A DNA stretch of 64,000 nt from positions 74,776,972 through 74,840,971 of the forward strand of contig JAPWDM010000001.1 of NCBI GenBank assembly GCA_035578155.1, given 5' to 3'. This document shows positions 34,233 through 45,016 of the stretch, one piece after another. A program made the translations under genes and the position numbers. The stretch comes from Brachynemurus nebulosus. Its lineage: Eukaryota > Arthropoda > Insecta > Neuroptera > Myrmeleontidae. The stretch's first letter is position 1; every line of letters begins with the position of its first letter. The notes beneath the pieces are model-generated. The model was not told where the DNA came from. It did not search any database and worked only from the letters and a program-made list of their open reading frames with translations.

Positions 34233-35060
34233 TATTAAATATAGATTAGAGTTTTGAAATTATTATGAAAAAATTTGACTTTTTTCATTTTGGAAAATAT
34301 TAAGATATCATCGATATTCTTTTACAATTAATACTCAGGGTACGATAAATATCAAAGATTGCTCATAAGAATTATCAATTTATATATAGTTCAAAAATTA
34401 TTTTAGAGGCATTTTTTTTACTTTTGTACAATATAAATGTGCCTAGTTTAAATTTTTTAACAGTCATTAACGTCTTAAGACATCAAATAAAAGTCTTACT
34501 AAATCATACATCATATCCAACAAGCAAATAATGTGTTTTAAAACAGATCGCCAATATTACCTTTAAAAATTATTAATAAAAAATTTTTTTTTAAAAAAAC
34601 AGATATTTTAGTAATATTAAATTTCATCAGAGAATATGTAGCATTGAATATTATCATATACAGATTAAAAATAAAAAAATATATACACAGAGTGATACAT
34701 TTTTGTAAAATTATCAGAATATATATGGTGTGCCGCAATTTTAAATGAAAATTTTTTTATAAAATTTTATATTAATTTCAAACTTATTACTTTTTGCTAG
34801 CAAAAATCGGCATATGAACAAAAACTAACATTTTTACTCAGTCATATATTTAAATTACACAATGCTAATAATATCAAATAGTTATACATAAATTTATGTG
34901 AATTTTTATATTCGAATCAAGTTTAGGGTATGATATTAAAAAATTAGTTTGATTTATTTTTTAGGGATGGATGTGAATAAAAAGATCGGTTTTTCTTTTA
35001 AAAAGTATAGTTTAAAAAAATAAGTACAATAATCACTTTTTAACATGTAAACAATAATAA
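34233..35060. other. Non-coding arm of the Polinton-like element
   Basis: No gene. 34680-34745 and 34940-35045 (TTTTTAGGGATGGATG, AAAAGATCGGTTTTTCTTTT) match 58150-58350 in the other AGTAGTAG element in the same order, at lower identity. Confidence 0.6.
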
Positions 35061-35066
35061 GGTTTC

Positions 35067-35414
35067 TTACAAAAACATGGCAATTTTTGGCTCATTATTT
35101 ATGATACCCAGTTGTGGATTGTTCTGAAGCCACGCCAGCATCTGCTCATTTAAACTGTCGAACCTCGCCGGTAACGAAAGGTATCCAATTTCTAATTCCA
35201 AAACTGTCTTCATTTTCGATGAATCGAATTTTGATGGCGATTGTCTCGCGCTTATAATTTTATAGACTTTTCCAATTTCCATATCAGAAAGTTTAATCCA
35301 TCGTTTAACAGCACCAAGATGGTTTAAATCTGACATAAAATTTAATGTCATTTGTTGTACTAAGTCTCTGTTTCCAAATGAAGCACCAGCAGTAATGGAT
35401 TCCATTGTTGACAA
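35067..35414 (-). CDS. Small conserved mobile-element protein (115 aa)
   Basis: An intact frame starting MSTMESITAGASFGNRD. The core KLSDMEIGKVYKIISAR...TVLELEIGYLSLPARFD has the alternating pattern of a small beta-barrel. I recall similar small proteins beside PolB genes in arthropod virus-like elements, and an OB-fold, single-strand DNA-binding role is plausible but not shown. TATAAAAG lies upstream on the minus strand (35536-35529). It is the only uninterrupted gene-like frame in the 6.6-kb element, which suggests selection or recent mobility. Confidence 0.55.
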   Translation of the reverse strand: MSTMESITAGASFGNRDLVQQMTLNFMSDLNHLGAVKRWIKLSDMEIGKVYKIISARQSPSKFDSSKMKTVLELEIGYLSLPARFDSLNEQMLAWLQNNPQLGIINNEPKIAMFL

Positions 35415-35528
35415 TAATTAGTTTTTAACACAACAATTGAAAATAATTTTTTTACAACAATAAGATTTAATGTTTTTCACTAAAGTTTCGAAACAAAATT
35501 GTAATTGAAAAGTTATGCTATGGTCTTT

Positions 35529-35536
35529 TATAGCAG
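35529..35536 (-). promoter_or_regulatory. TATA box of the 115-aa gene
   Basis: TATAAAAG on the minus strand, about 115 bp upstream of the ATG at 35414. No clear initiator was picked out. Confidence 0.4.
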
Positions 35537-35611
35537 AAAAATAGCCTGATGACCTCAGTTATCAAACTTTATGTAGCCATGCAGGTTAAAACCTGTTGCT
35601 TCATTTTTTTT

Positions 35612-35850
35612 GCATATTAGACAGAAATATCTGTTATTAATATCGGTATACCTTCTAATGACGCCAGCTGACAATTTATACAAGTTTAAACCTATTTTCA
35701 GATAAAAGTATACAATCTTATGATAAAATTCATTTTTGCATATTAGACAGAAATCTCCGTTGTTAATATCATTATACCTTTTATTGACGTCAACTGACAA
35801 TTTATACGAGTTTAAACCTGTTTTCAGATATGAATATGATAAAATTATGA
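35612..35850 (+). repeat. Two tandem copies of a 125-bp unit
   Basis: TGCATATTAGACAGAAAT starts both copies (35612 and 35737). Each contains GACAATTTATAC and AAACCT(A/G)TTTTCAGATA. The apparent 81-codon frame across it is itself a duplication and is not supported as a gene. Confidence 0.75.
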
Positions 35851-36063
35851 ATCAAGGTACAAAGGTCGCGGTGGTTCAGACTAGCAACGCCATCTTTTGC
35901 CTATCAAAAAGAACTTTCGGTGCCAATTGTTGACAATTTATCAAACCTACACACAGGGATCGCTATTATCCAGACTACGAGCGCCATCTAGTAGTGCATT
36001 TACAGGACTCGAAGGTGGCTGCGCCATCTGTTACGGAATTTTTGAATTCTTAAGTTCGGTTAG

Positions 36064-36160
36064 GTTAGAAAAAAATTTTGTTAGGTTAGGTTAGGTTAGG
36101 TTAGACCAAATTTCCTTAGGTTCCGTTAGGTTAGCTTATTTCCGTTAGGTTCAGTTAGGT
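36064..36160 (+). repeat. TTAGG-type repeat patch
   Basis: Four or more tandem GGTTA units at 36080-36103 with degenerate TTAGGTTCCGTTAGG around them. TTAGG is the ancestral insect telomere unit; this patch is internal, inside the right terminal repeat of the 6.6-kb element. Confidence 0.8.
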
Positions 36161-36255
36161 TAGAAAAAATTTTCATTCACATTACTCCACCCACCGCCGG
36201 AGGTTTCTAGAACCACCCCGATCGAGCTGCCTTCTCCCGATGTCGCTCAAAAAAT

Positions 36256-36470
36256 CGGCGCGACACCTCCACGTGGCCCTCACCTGGATTTTCAAGGTCC
36301 GAGGGAATGATCCAGACACCGCCGCAACTGCGGTGCTCTTCGCGTTCCAAACCTTATCGCCCTGCTAGAGGATTCCAGGGAACTCGAACGCTCATGCAGA
36401 AAAGAAAACTCTTCCTGGATCTTCTGACGGCGTCTCCAGGCCTCTTTGGGTTACCCCGACGAGCACTCAT
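36256..36470 (-). rRNA. Fragment of 28S rRNA sequence
   Basis: On the minus strand, 36470 to 36256 reads GTCGGGGTAACCCAAAGAGG, GAAGAGTTTTCTTTTCTGCA, GATAAGGTTTGGAACGCGAA, GACCTTGAAAATCCAGGTGA and GGAGGTGTCGCGCCG in this order, which I recognise as a continuous stretch of the large-subunit rRNA. The match breaks off abruptly at 36256, and the element's own sequence begins on each side. It is not a functional rRNA gene. It could be captured rDNA or a 28S-derived SINE; the stretch is also much richer in GC than its neighbours. Confidence 0.75.
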
Positions 36471-36562
36471 ATACACATATATCATGTGAATGAGGGCCCG
36501 ACTTGTATACGGTTCCGCTGCCGAGGAGGGCCCCGTAGCCCCCAAAAACTACTACTTATTTT

Positions 36563-37880
36563 TATATGAAATTTAACGCAAACATACCAAAAGTTTAGGA
36601 TACTATTCAGTTTGTAAATCTTGAATATAAATTTTTTGAGAATCGAAAGTACCAACAATGTTTCAGATGTTTTATATAATTCATTTATACAATAGTTAAT
36701 TGCATATTTATTACAGATACATGTATAAATACTTTTTAGAAGTAGTTATATTTATGTTTAAAAAGAATGCAGCATTAAGCCATAAAATTTGCAAAGCTAT
36801 ATTTTGATCCTTTCCTTTGTCAGCTTGCATAAGTAGCTTTTTATTTAACCCTTAGCCACTAATTTTATTTGATACCTCTTATATACTAATTATACATCGC
36901 GCAGTTTAAACATATTAGAGATTGAGCTATGATAGGAAGATTTTTAATGTTAGTCAACTTATTTGCTATACGTATTTCAATTTACATATAGGTACCTTCA
37001 TATTTTAAATAAAAAAATTTGGGAGAACAGGTCTACCCACACTTAATTTTTTTTTCATTTCAGGGGCTTCTCCCCCCGAACCCCCGACAGGGGCTTCGCC
37101 CCTTGTACCCCAGTGGAGGGCTCAGCCCCGTGTATCCCGTGGGGAACTCCATCCCTCCTCAAACAAGTGATCATTTATTTTTAAGATATGAAAGAGGAAA
37201 AATTTTTTAAAAAAAGTTTTTAATTTCGTTTTTGTATTATAAAAAACAAAACGCTAATCCGAATTTGCTGAAAACTTTATCCGGTCTTCATTTTTTAATT
37301 ACGCATCTATTGAAATTCATCCGGAATCGATATCATCATTTGTTTTCGAGATATGCGAGACGAAAGAAAATTCACGAACGAACGAACGAACGAACTAACG
37401 AACGCACACACAGACATCACGATAAAAACGATGAATTCGGATTTTAGTGACCTTGAAACGTGGAGATATGTCTAAATTAGCGATTCATAAAATCTGACCC
37501 ATTACAATAACTTCCAATGAGAAGTTAATAATTAAATTTAGAATATTACTTTATCAAAATAAAAAAAACCTAGTTTTGGACAAAATTAACATAAAGTGAG
37601 GCCTTCGAAAATTTGTGGTAATGCTTATTTCTATCTTATTATCAAATTAGTTACCAATTAAGACAGTTAGTAACATTTTAAGTAGAAATAAACAGTCTTA
37701 TTTATCAAAGTATCCCTATCACAGCATATTGTAAAAGAGCAAATTTCGTAATTTTTCTCGGAAAACAGATTACATAAAATAGTGATTCAAAAATTTATCA
37801 TATGTAATTTTTTCCGCTCTTTGGGGTGATGTAATAAAAATTTCAGAAAATTTTCAGAAAAATATACCCAGTTCACCTTT
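36563..37880. other. No gene; simple repeats
   Basis: AT-rich. A GGGGCTTC(T/G)CCCC-type repeat cluster lies at 37059-37150, and (GAAC)n at about 37373-37403. The apparent short frames over both are not credible. Confidence 0.5.
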
Positions 37881-38687
37881 AGGCCTTTAATATCCTTCCT
37901 GCCCTTACACAGATAGTGAATTGAGTGAATTGCATTTCGATATGCAGGAACAACGAAGAGTGACTCACAAGCAAATATTTCGAGGTGTCCCTCTTCAACT
38001 TCGATGATACCGTGATATGTTATTCTTTGTCGAAATCTAAGAAACCTTTATTTTTTTTTATCTGCGGAAAACCTTTTTGAAGGAGTGAAATCGCTCCTCA
38101 AAAATTGGAGTAAAAATTTTATTTTGCAAATAACTCGAAAACGGTAAGAGACAGAGCAAAAGCTTAAATTGGTGATGTTGCTCGTTCTCAAAGAGCTTTC
38201 TATCGATATGCAATTTATTCCAACTACATCAACAGGAGTGGCTGGGAAATAAAATTTGGGGGTTAATTTTACGAAAAGGGGGTAGAAAATAAAAATAAAA
38301 AATATTAAAATTTTGTTTAGTTTTTTACGTGAAAAAATCTAATCGACCTGTTTTTGCTCAGTTTCGTAATATTAAGTCTAGGGGTAGTTAAGTAGGAGGT
38401 AACTGTGTCGGCATAATCGTACTATTTGAATAGTACAAGGATCTTTTTTCTTGGTAAATAGTTTAAAACAGTTAAAATAACATATAAATAATATTCTGGG
38501 ATTCAGAATTCAGTTTGAGCAATATTGCAGGGGTGAGTTATCCTCTTAATTCCCCCATTCTCTAATGTGCCTCTCCAATTTCGATGATATTAAGATATGT
38601 TGTTCTTTGTTGAAATCTAAGAGACGCATGTTTTTTTCTATCTTCGAAAAAACATTTCTAGGAGGTGAAACCACTACTCAAAGATTA
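37880..38687. repeat. Left part of a foldback repeat interrupted by the pogo element
   Basis: TATCTCGAAAACGG-type and CATCAACAGGAGTGGCTGGG motifs (about 38130-38290) match the arms of the element at 46420-47811 and recur as complements at 44440-44540. The pogo element therefore sits between two arms of an older foldback copy. Confidence 0.6.
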
Positions 38688-38999
38688 GGGTAATTCAGGG
38701 TGATATGGCCGGTCGAAAAAACTTCATTTTTTCTTTAATAGATGGCACCATTTATCGCCAGTAAACTGTTGATGTTTTTGAGTGGTGATACGTAGTATAG
38801 TTATTTCTACCAAAAAAAAATTCAAAAGGTAACAGATTGAGAGCTGGCTACCTAAAAAAACTTGTTGTCGCTATATGGCTGATTTCTTTTGTAAAAGGAT
38901 CCTTTTTTGTAGCTAAGTTCAAATAATCTTGTCTGCCAGCGCAATCCCGTGGCTTAACGAAGGAACGGCCGCTTAAATAGTTAAATTTCGATATTAAAA

Positions 39000-40873
39000 A
39001 TTTTAAAACGCCGTGAGCAGCGGGGCCCCATCACGGTAGTCGAATTTTCCCCTTCATCTTCGGTATTGAATGTTTACAAGCGAAATGTGATTGAAAGTCT
39101 ACAACCGAATTGTCATTTTGTTGGTTTCAAAACTGGTCATGAGTGTTCGGCTGATCGAGGCTTTAAAAAAAGGTTTTAAGTATTTAAGGGCTGTATCTCA
39201 GTAAATTTCAATTTTGTGCCGAAAACAGGTAGCAGAACAAAAACCAACACAATTCGTACGAGGGCATTCCTGCCCATGTTTATCCGCTAATTGCCTTTAT
39301 GTTTTAGTTTTAAATATTAAAAAGGGATCTTAAATAGTAAACTGGAAGGCCTTTATAAAGATATTTTTTCTTTCAAAAAAAAAAAAAAATAAAAAATAAA
39401 AAAAATAAAAAATTATTTCTTCGGTATTGAGTGTCTACAAGCGAAATATAATTGAAAGTCCACAAGCGATTTGTAATTTTGGTGGTTTCAAAACTGATAA
39501 TGAGTGTCCGGTTGATCGGGGCTTTATAAAAAGATTTTAAGTTTTAAGAATCTCAGTAAATTTCAATTTTGTGCCGATAGAAGTTAACAGGGAAAAAGCC
39601 AACACAATTCGTACGAGGGCATTTCTATCCATGCTTATCCGCCAATTGCCTTTGTGTTTTACTTTTAAATATTAAAAAAGGAACTTAAATAGTAAACTGG
39701 AAGGCTTTTATGAAGATATTTTTTCTTTCCAAAAAAATCCAAAATTTCTATTTTATAAATAATAAAAATCCAAAATTCCTAAATAATAATTAAATAAATA
39801 AATAAACAGTGACTTTAATAACATTTGCAAATTACTTAATATGTATGTATTTCATTTGTTAAAAAATTGTATTCACTTTTTTTTAAATTTTTTAAAATTA
39901 CTATTCGCCTACTTGTATTTAGAATAAACATAATGCTTTTAAAACACATTTAACAATAGCATTCAATTCCGATGTAAAAATGGGAGAAGTGGGGGGAAAA
40001 GTGATGCGGACTCCCTACAAGGTACTAGCTGGATACTAACTGAATACACGTACAAAATTTCAGCCCTCTAGGTTTCCTTATGGAGTCTCTAGACGTGTTA
40101 TAAAACAAGCAAAAAAATTAAGGAAATATTGGCGTCAAAATCGTGGGGGTAAGGGTTAAAAGTTGAAACCTCCAAAAAACAGTGTCTGGCTATTAGCGTA
40201 ACCTGTACACCAAATTTCAGCCCTCTAGGTTTATTTGGGGAGATTTTGACCCGAACGAAACTGTTAAAAAACAAGAAAAATCATGTTCTTTTAGGTATAA
40301 AAATGGTGGGGGTAGGGGTTAAAAGTCGAGACCCCCAAAAGGCACCCCCTTGATACTAACTCAATCCGAATACAAAATTTCAGCCCTCTAGGTTTATTCG
40401 GGTGACCTGTGCGAGTGGTACAAACTTCGAAAACGTCGAAAATGCATGAAATTGTAGCTTAAAAATGAGCGGGGTGGGGGTAAAATATTAAAACCTCCAA
40501 AAAGCACAACCTAGGTACGAACTTTATCAACACACCAAATTTCAACCCTCTACGTTAATTCTGGGGGGCTGGGGGCCTGTTAGATCCAGCGAAAATCGTT
40601 TTTCCCCCCTCTACTCCCACCATATCATCCTAGGAAGCTGAATTTTGGATATGTTGTAGATAATTGACCGAAACATTATTTAAAACCGGTTTGAAAAAGT
40701 TTTATTGCTTTTCCGCCCCCCACCACCCCCTTAAAGGTCGGGTCAGAAAAAAAATTTGCCCAAAATTTGACCCCACTTTGATAGTATGAGGTGCCTCGAA
40801 AATGAGCCCCATTTACCAAATTTCATCTCTTAACTTCCATAGGGGGGCCCTACACAAATTAAAACGTGGCGGG

Positions 40874-40942
<69 letters not shown>

Positions 40943-41064
40943 CATTTTTTTTCTACATATTCGTGTTCTACGGGTCCGAAAACGGATAGCGCCCCTACTC
41001 TCGCCTCTCGCAGCTCTTATCGTATAGACTGTATAAGTCTAATTTTTCGGAGAAAATTCGACTA
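39000..41064 (-). repeat. 2-kb repeat, copy 2 (inverted twin of 32244-34232)
   Basis: It reads as the reverse complement of copy 1 along its full length, including the (TA)n run (40876-40938) and the CTAGAGGG units. It has an extra tandem duplication of about 415 bp (39050-39420 and 39421-39700, both starting CTTCGGTATTGA). No gene. Confidence 0.85.
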
Positions 41065-41069
41065 ATAAA

Positions 41070-41659
41070 ATGCATGTGTTATAGCTATGGAAACAGTTTT
41101 TATTTTCAAATTATTATTAGGTATTATCATATTATTATTTTCAATTTATTCTTAGAAAACGCGGAAAATTGTTGACAGAGAGTTTTTTAGTGACGAAAGT
41201 GCCGGCAGACAGCGAGAAAGTGGCGTAAAACTGTGAAATAAAAAATTCATCACATACTTGCATGTCGATTGATTGAATGTTATGAAAGAATTCATATACT
41301 GAATTTTTTTGATGAATACCATAAAAAAAGATCCTCGAAGAGACAATATTGTAACTTTATCAGATACTTTTCAGATGCAATAATAGTATATAATTATAAA
41401 TATTACTTGACAAGGACCTTAAGTGTCATTTTTGTGATATCGGATGCAGCTCGAGAATTTGAGGCTAAAAGCTGAGGATTCGTAAGCATCCATGGCCTAA
41501 AAAATAAACCTACAGACCGAGTATGAGTAAGTTACTTTTTCAACCGAAATAACTGATGAATAAAATTGAAAAAAATTAATAAAAAATATTAAATTGAAAA
41601 TAATAATAATAATAATAATTTGAAAATAAAAACTGTTTCCATAGTTATAACTCATGCAT
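41070..41659. mobile_element. 590-bp inverted-repeat element
   Basis: ATGCATG(T/A)GTTATA(G/A)CTATGG, then AAACAGTTTTTATTTTCAAA, at 41070-41118 recurs as the complement at 41603-41659. No coding frame. Confidence 0.7.
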
Positions 41660-42091
41660 CTGATAAAATTTTTAATATCGAAATTTAACTATTTAAGCGG
41701 TCGTTCCTGCGTTAAGCCACGGAATTGCGCTGGCAGACAAGATTATTTGAACTTGGCTATAAAAAAGGATCCTTTTACAAAAAAAAATCACTCATGTAGA
41801 GATAACAAGCTTTTTTATGTAGCCAGCTCTTAGACTATAAGTTATAACTATTTAAAAAATGTTCAATGCACGACATTCCTTTTGTTGTGAATGTGATTTT
41901 ATGATTGCTTTCGCGTTAATATTATTTTTTTTCTTGTAGCTTGATATTTTGTTGATATTCTAACCATAAAATGGTCATAATTATTTTACTATGTCATGTC
42001 GGTATGATTGTTTATATGGCCATCTTATACTAAGCTACTTTTCAAGCTCATATAGCCATATTAGGTTCACCTATTATGCCCCGTTTAGGTT

Positions 42092-42194
42092 TACACATTG
42101 ATTAGTGCAAGTGCAAGTGCTTATCAAAACAGTATTTGAATGCAATTTTATGCCGTTTATAACAAGCATTCACACTCGCACTAATCAATGTGTA
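42092..42194. repeat. Hairpin with 17-bp perfect arms
   Basis: TACACATTGATTAGTGC at 42092-42108 and its exact complement at 42178-42194, 36 bp before the transposase ATG, in the inferred 5' UTR intron. Confidence 0.8.
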
Positions 42195-42230
42195 GAGAAG
42201 CCATTAATCAATATTCTTTGTTGTTTTCAG

Positions 42231-44006
42231 ATGCCAAAATACGTGCGAACGTCGAACCGTGGTAACTGGACACAAGAACAGTTATCAAATGCATTAAATG
42301 CTATAAAAAACGAGGGTATGTCAGTTTATAGGGATGCAATAAATTTTCGGATTCCAAGAAAAACCTTAGAGCGGCATTTGAAGAAAAACAACCCTACAAA
42401 GGGGCGTCTGGGCCTAGGCACCACATTCAGCTATGAAAATGAAAGAAGACTGGCTCGTTATATATTCAAAATGCAGTCTATGGGATTTTCCTTGACCAAC
42501 AGCGATTTACGAACTATTGTATTTAAATTTGCACAGCAATTAAATCTAAAACATACATTTAATACCGACAAGCAAAAGGCTGGACATGATTTTGTCAATG
42601 GATTTTTAGAAAGAAATCAAGACATCAAAATCCGTAAATCGGAAGGCATATCTATTGCTCGCTTAAAGGAAATGAATCGTAATGAAACAGAATCATATTT
42701 CAAACTTCTAGAGACCGTTTTAAGGGATAGCGAATTATTTGATAAGCCTTCCAACATCTTTAACATGGATGAAACTGGTCTTCAGCTGAATAACCGGCCT
42801 GGGGCTATTCTTGCCAAAAAAGAAAGCAAAGCCGTGACCACAGTAACTTCGACTGAAAAGGGAGAAACTGACCGCGATAGCTTGCTGCAATGCCGAAGGC
42901 GTATTTTTGCCTCCTGCTTGCATAATGAAGGGCAAGAATAAAAAAGCCGAGTTTGAAGATGGCTTGCCTCCAGGCTCCGTTCTCTACATGTCACAAAAAT
43001 CGGCTTACGTGACTGTGGATATCTTTACAGCTTGGCTTAAAGATCATTTTATGCCTAGAAAATCAACTGGTAAAGTTCTATTGATTGTAGATGGGCATGC
43101 ATCGCATTGTTTGGTCGAAGTTCTGGAACTGGATGAAGCAAACGCTATTATTCTTCTTGGTTTGCCGAGCCATACAACACATTGCCTTCAACCATTAGAC
43201 AGGGTTTTTTTCAAGTCCTTAAAATCTTATTTCTATGAACAGTGTCGAAATTGGCTTAATAACCATCCAGGGAGAATCACAATTTGGCACTCTTTTGTCA
43301 GAATCTTGGGGAAAATCGGCGACTCAAAGGAATGGTTCTTCTGGTTTAAACTCTACAGGAATATATCCATTTAATCCATTCATTATTCCTGATTATGCTT
43401 GCATATCAGACTCCTATAAAGCACAAAATAAAACACCAATGCAACCCTACTTAAATGAAAATCAAGCCACAAAAGCCCCTGAGCCGAAGTCACTTCAATC
43501 AGGGACGTCAAAATTTGTTACAGACGCTGACGGAACCCCTTCCAAATTTCTTAACGAGTTAATTCCAGTCCCAGAAATTGACAACTCTGCAAGAAAACGT
43601 GCCAAACAAGTAGCAGCAGTGTTGACTTTAAAAGAAAATATTATAATTAAAAAAGAAAAAGTAGGGAAGAAACATAAAATACGAAACCACAAGCCACGTT
43701 AATTTAAAAGCAAATCGAAATCAAGTTCTGAAGAAGGAGAAGAACACGTACATAGTACATTTGGATAGCGAGGATACAGGAGGAGACGATCGCGAGTATG
43801 ATTGTATTAAATGTGGTGAAAACTACTATAAAACCGGAAAAATCGAAGATTGGATTCAATGCATTATCTGTTTTGAATGGATGCATGAAAATTGTACGCA
43901 GCTTGAAAATACTTGCAACGCCTGTGGGGAGAAAGCAAAGAGAAAGTGTGAAGACAAGGAAAATGAAGGAAAAGGAAAAGGCAAGGGGAAAAAAACAAAT
44001 AAATAA
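42231..44006 (+). pseudogene. pogo-type transposase (HTH, DDD, PHD-like finger), frameshifted
   Basis: The ATG at 42231 sits directly after a TTGTTTTCAG splice acceptor. The N-terminus has a psq-type helix-turn-helix (WTQEQLSNALNAIK). The DDE_1 catalytic residues are visible: first Asp in FNMDETGLQ (42759-42785), second in LLIVDGHASH (43080-43109), third in LQPLDRVFF (43189-43213). A shift near 42870 moves the frame to 42907-43374, and a second near 43280 moves it to 43235-43702. After a stop, 43761-44006 encodes a C-terminal PHD-like finger (CIKCGEN, WIQCIICFEWMHENC, CNACGE) and a Lys-rich tail. This is the expected domain order for insect pogo elements. At least three breaks make this copy inactive. 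Confidence 0.85.
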
Positions 44007-44255
44007 TATGGCCCTCTCATACACCTTGCTATGGCCGTCTGAGACGGACATGTCGGGTAAGATGGCCACTTACTTGTTTTTTTTTATAAAGTTAATTAGT
44101 AAAATTCTAGTGAATGAATTTTAACCAAAGTCTGTATAATCAAAGTGGATTAATAAAAGAATATACATAAAGTGCAGGTTTTCATTTATTTATATAAACA
44201 TTATATTAAATCCTAGCTACAAAAAAATAAGGCCATATCACCCTGAATTACCCTA

Positions 44256-45016
44256 GACTCCAAAGGCGTGCTTTTTAAGTTTCACATAATTGCAGTTTCA
44301 ATAATTGAATGACACCAACGGCATTATTTTAGGGGTGAAAAATCATGAAAGATGTCATTAATTTTTATAGTAAAATAATAAATAGAACAAAAATTATCAG
44401 GGTTAGAATTTACAAAACGTTTGTAAAGAAAAAATATATTTATATTTTTTATTTTCCATCCCCTTTTCGCAAAATTAACCCCCATATTTTAACCCCCAGC
44501 CACCCCTGTTGGTATAATATGAACAAATTGTATATCGATAAATAGGTGTTTAAGGTAGTAGTCAAGGTTAAGATTTTCCATGCCTATTTTTAGGGGAATT
44601 TTTTTTGAGAAAGAACAAATGAAAAGTTTTGAATTTTTAATATGTTTTTATTTTTTACATCTTAAGGTAACAAAAAAAATTTTTTTTGAATAAATTTGCT
44701 TTATTATTATTACTATCATTTAAAGTTGGCGCCTCAAAAAAAAGCACGTGGATTTTGACTCTTGGGGACAAAGCAAATTTTAACAAATTTTCACTGGGCG
44801 ACATGGAGGGGAGCGAATACACATGGTCCAGGGAGGTACTGAATACCGGAAATCCCCTACTTCAATGAATGACCCAAGGCCCTTCCTGGAAAAATTTGAT
44901 ATTTTGAAGCCGTAAAACGTGATTTTAGGCCTTATTTTGATATTAAGATTTTTTACGTACGCACGCACATCCACACACACCACTGCATAGTTCATACCGC
45001 TACACTATACGTATAC
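44256..45016. repeat. Right part of the interrupted foldback repeat, then non-coding
   Basis: 44440-44620 contains the complement of 38130-38310 (CCCCCAGCCACCCCTGTTGG). The rest has no gene. Confidence 0.5.

Larger units (their letters stand above)
29993..36556. mobile_element. AGTAGTAG-ended Polinton-like element, 6.6 kb (copy with TATTTT duplication)
   Basis: The left end AGTAGTAGTTTTTGGGGG and the right end, its exact complement, are flanked by the 6-bp direct repeat TATTTT (29987-29992 and 36557-36562). The left terminal repeat (29993 to about 30240) matches the right one (about 35870-36065 plus 36520-36556), which has gained about 450 bp. 34600-36060 is colinear with the right arm of the element at 51653-59173. 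A 6-bp duplication and AG at the 5' terminus are Polinton/Maverick hallmarks. No polymerase or integrase is present, so it would be non-autonomous. It contains the small gene at 35067-35414, the palindrome at 30240-31172, the MITE at 31754-32202 and the 2-kb repeat at 32244-34232. Confidence 0.75.
38839..41832. mobile_element. TIR element inside the pogo transposon
   Basis: Arms of about 165 bp (38839-39003 and 41664-41832) are reverse complements: AGAGCTGGCTAC, then GTAAAAGGATCCTTTTTT, then GACAAGATTATTTGAACTT-type sequence and TAGTTAAATTTCGATATTAA. No coding frame of its own. It contains 2-kb repeat copy 2 and a 590-bp MITE. Confidence 0.7.
38688..44253 (+). mobile_element. pogo/Tigger-type DNA transposon with nested insertions
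   Basis: Inverted ends start GGGTAATTCAGGGTGATATG (23 bp, perfect), flanked by TA (38686-38687 and 44254-44255). It carries a transposase relic at 42231-44006. About 3 kb of it (38839-41832) is a later TIR insertion. Confidence 0.85.

Noticed and set aside
36064..36160. True telomere
   Set aside because: Only a few TTAGG units, internal to a mobile element, with sequence continuing on both sides.
36307..36489. 60-codon frames over the GC-rich block
   Set aside because: The block reads as 28S rRNA sequence; the frames are incidental.
37019..37447. Frames of 63 and 71 codons
   Set aside because: They cover a GGGGCTTCGCCCC-type repeat and a (GAAC)n simple repeat.
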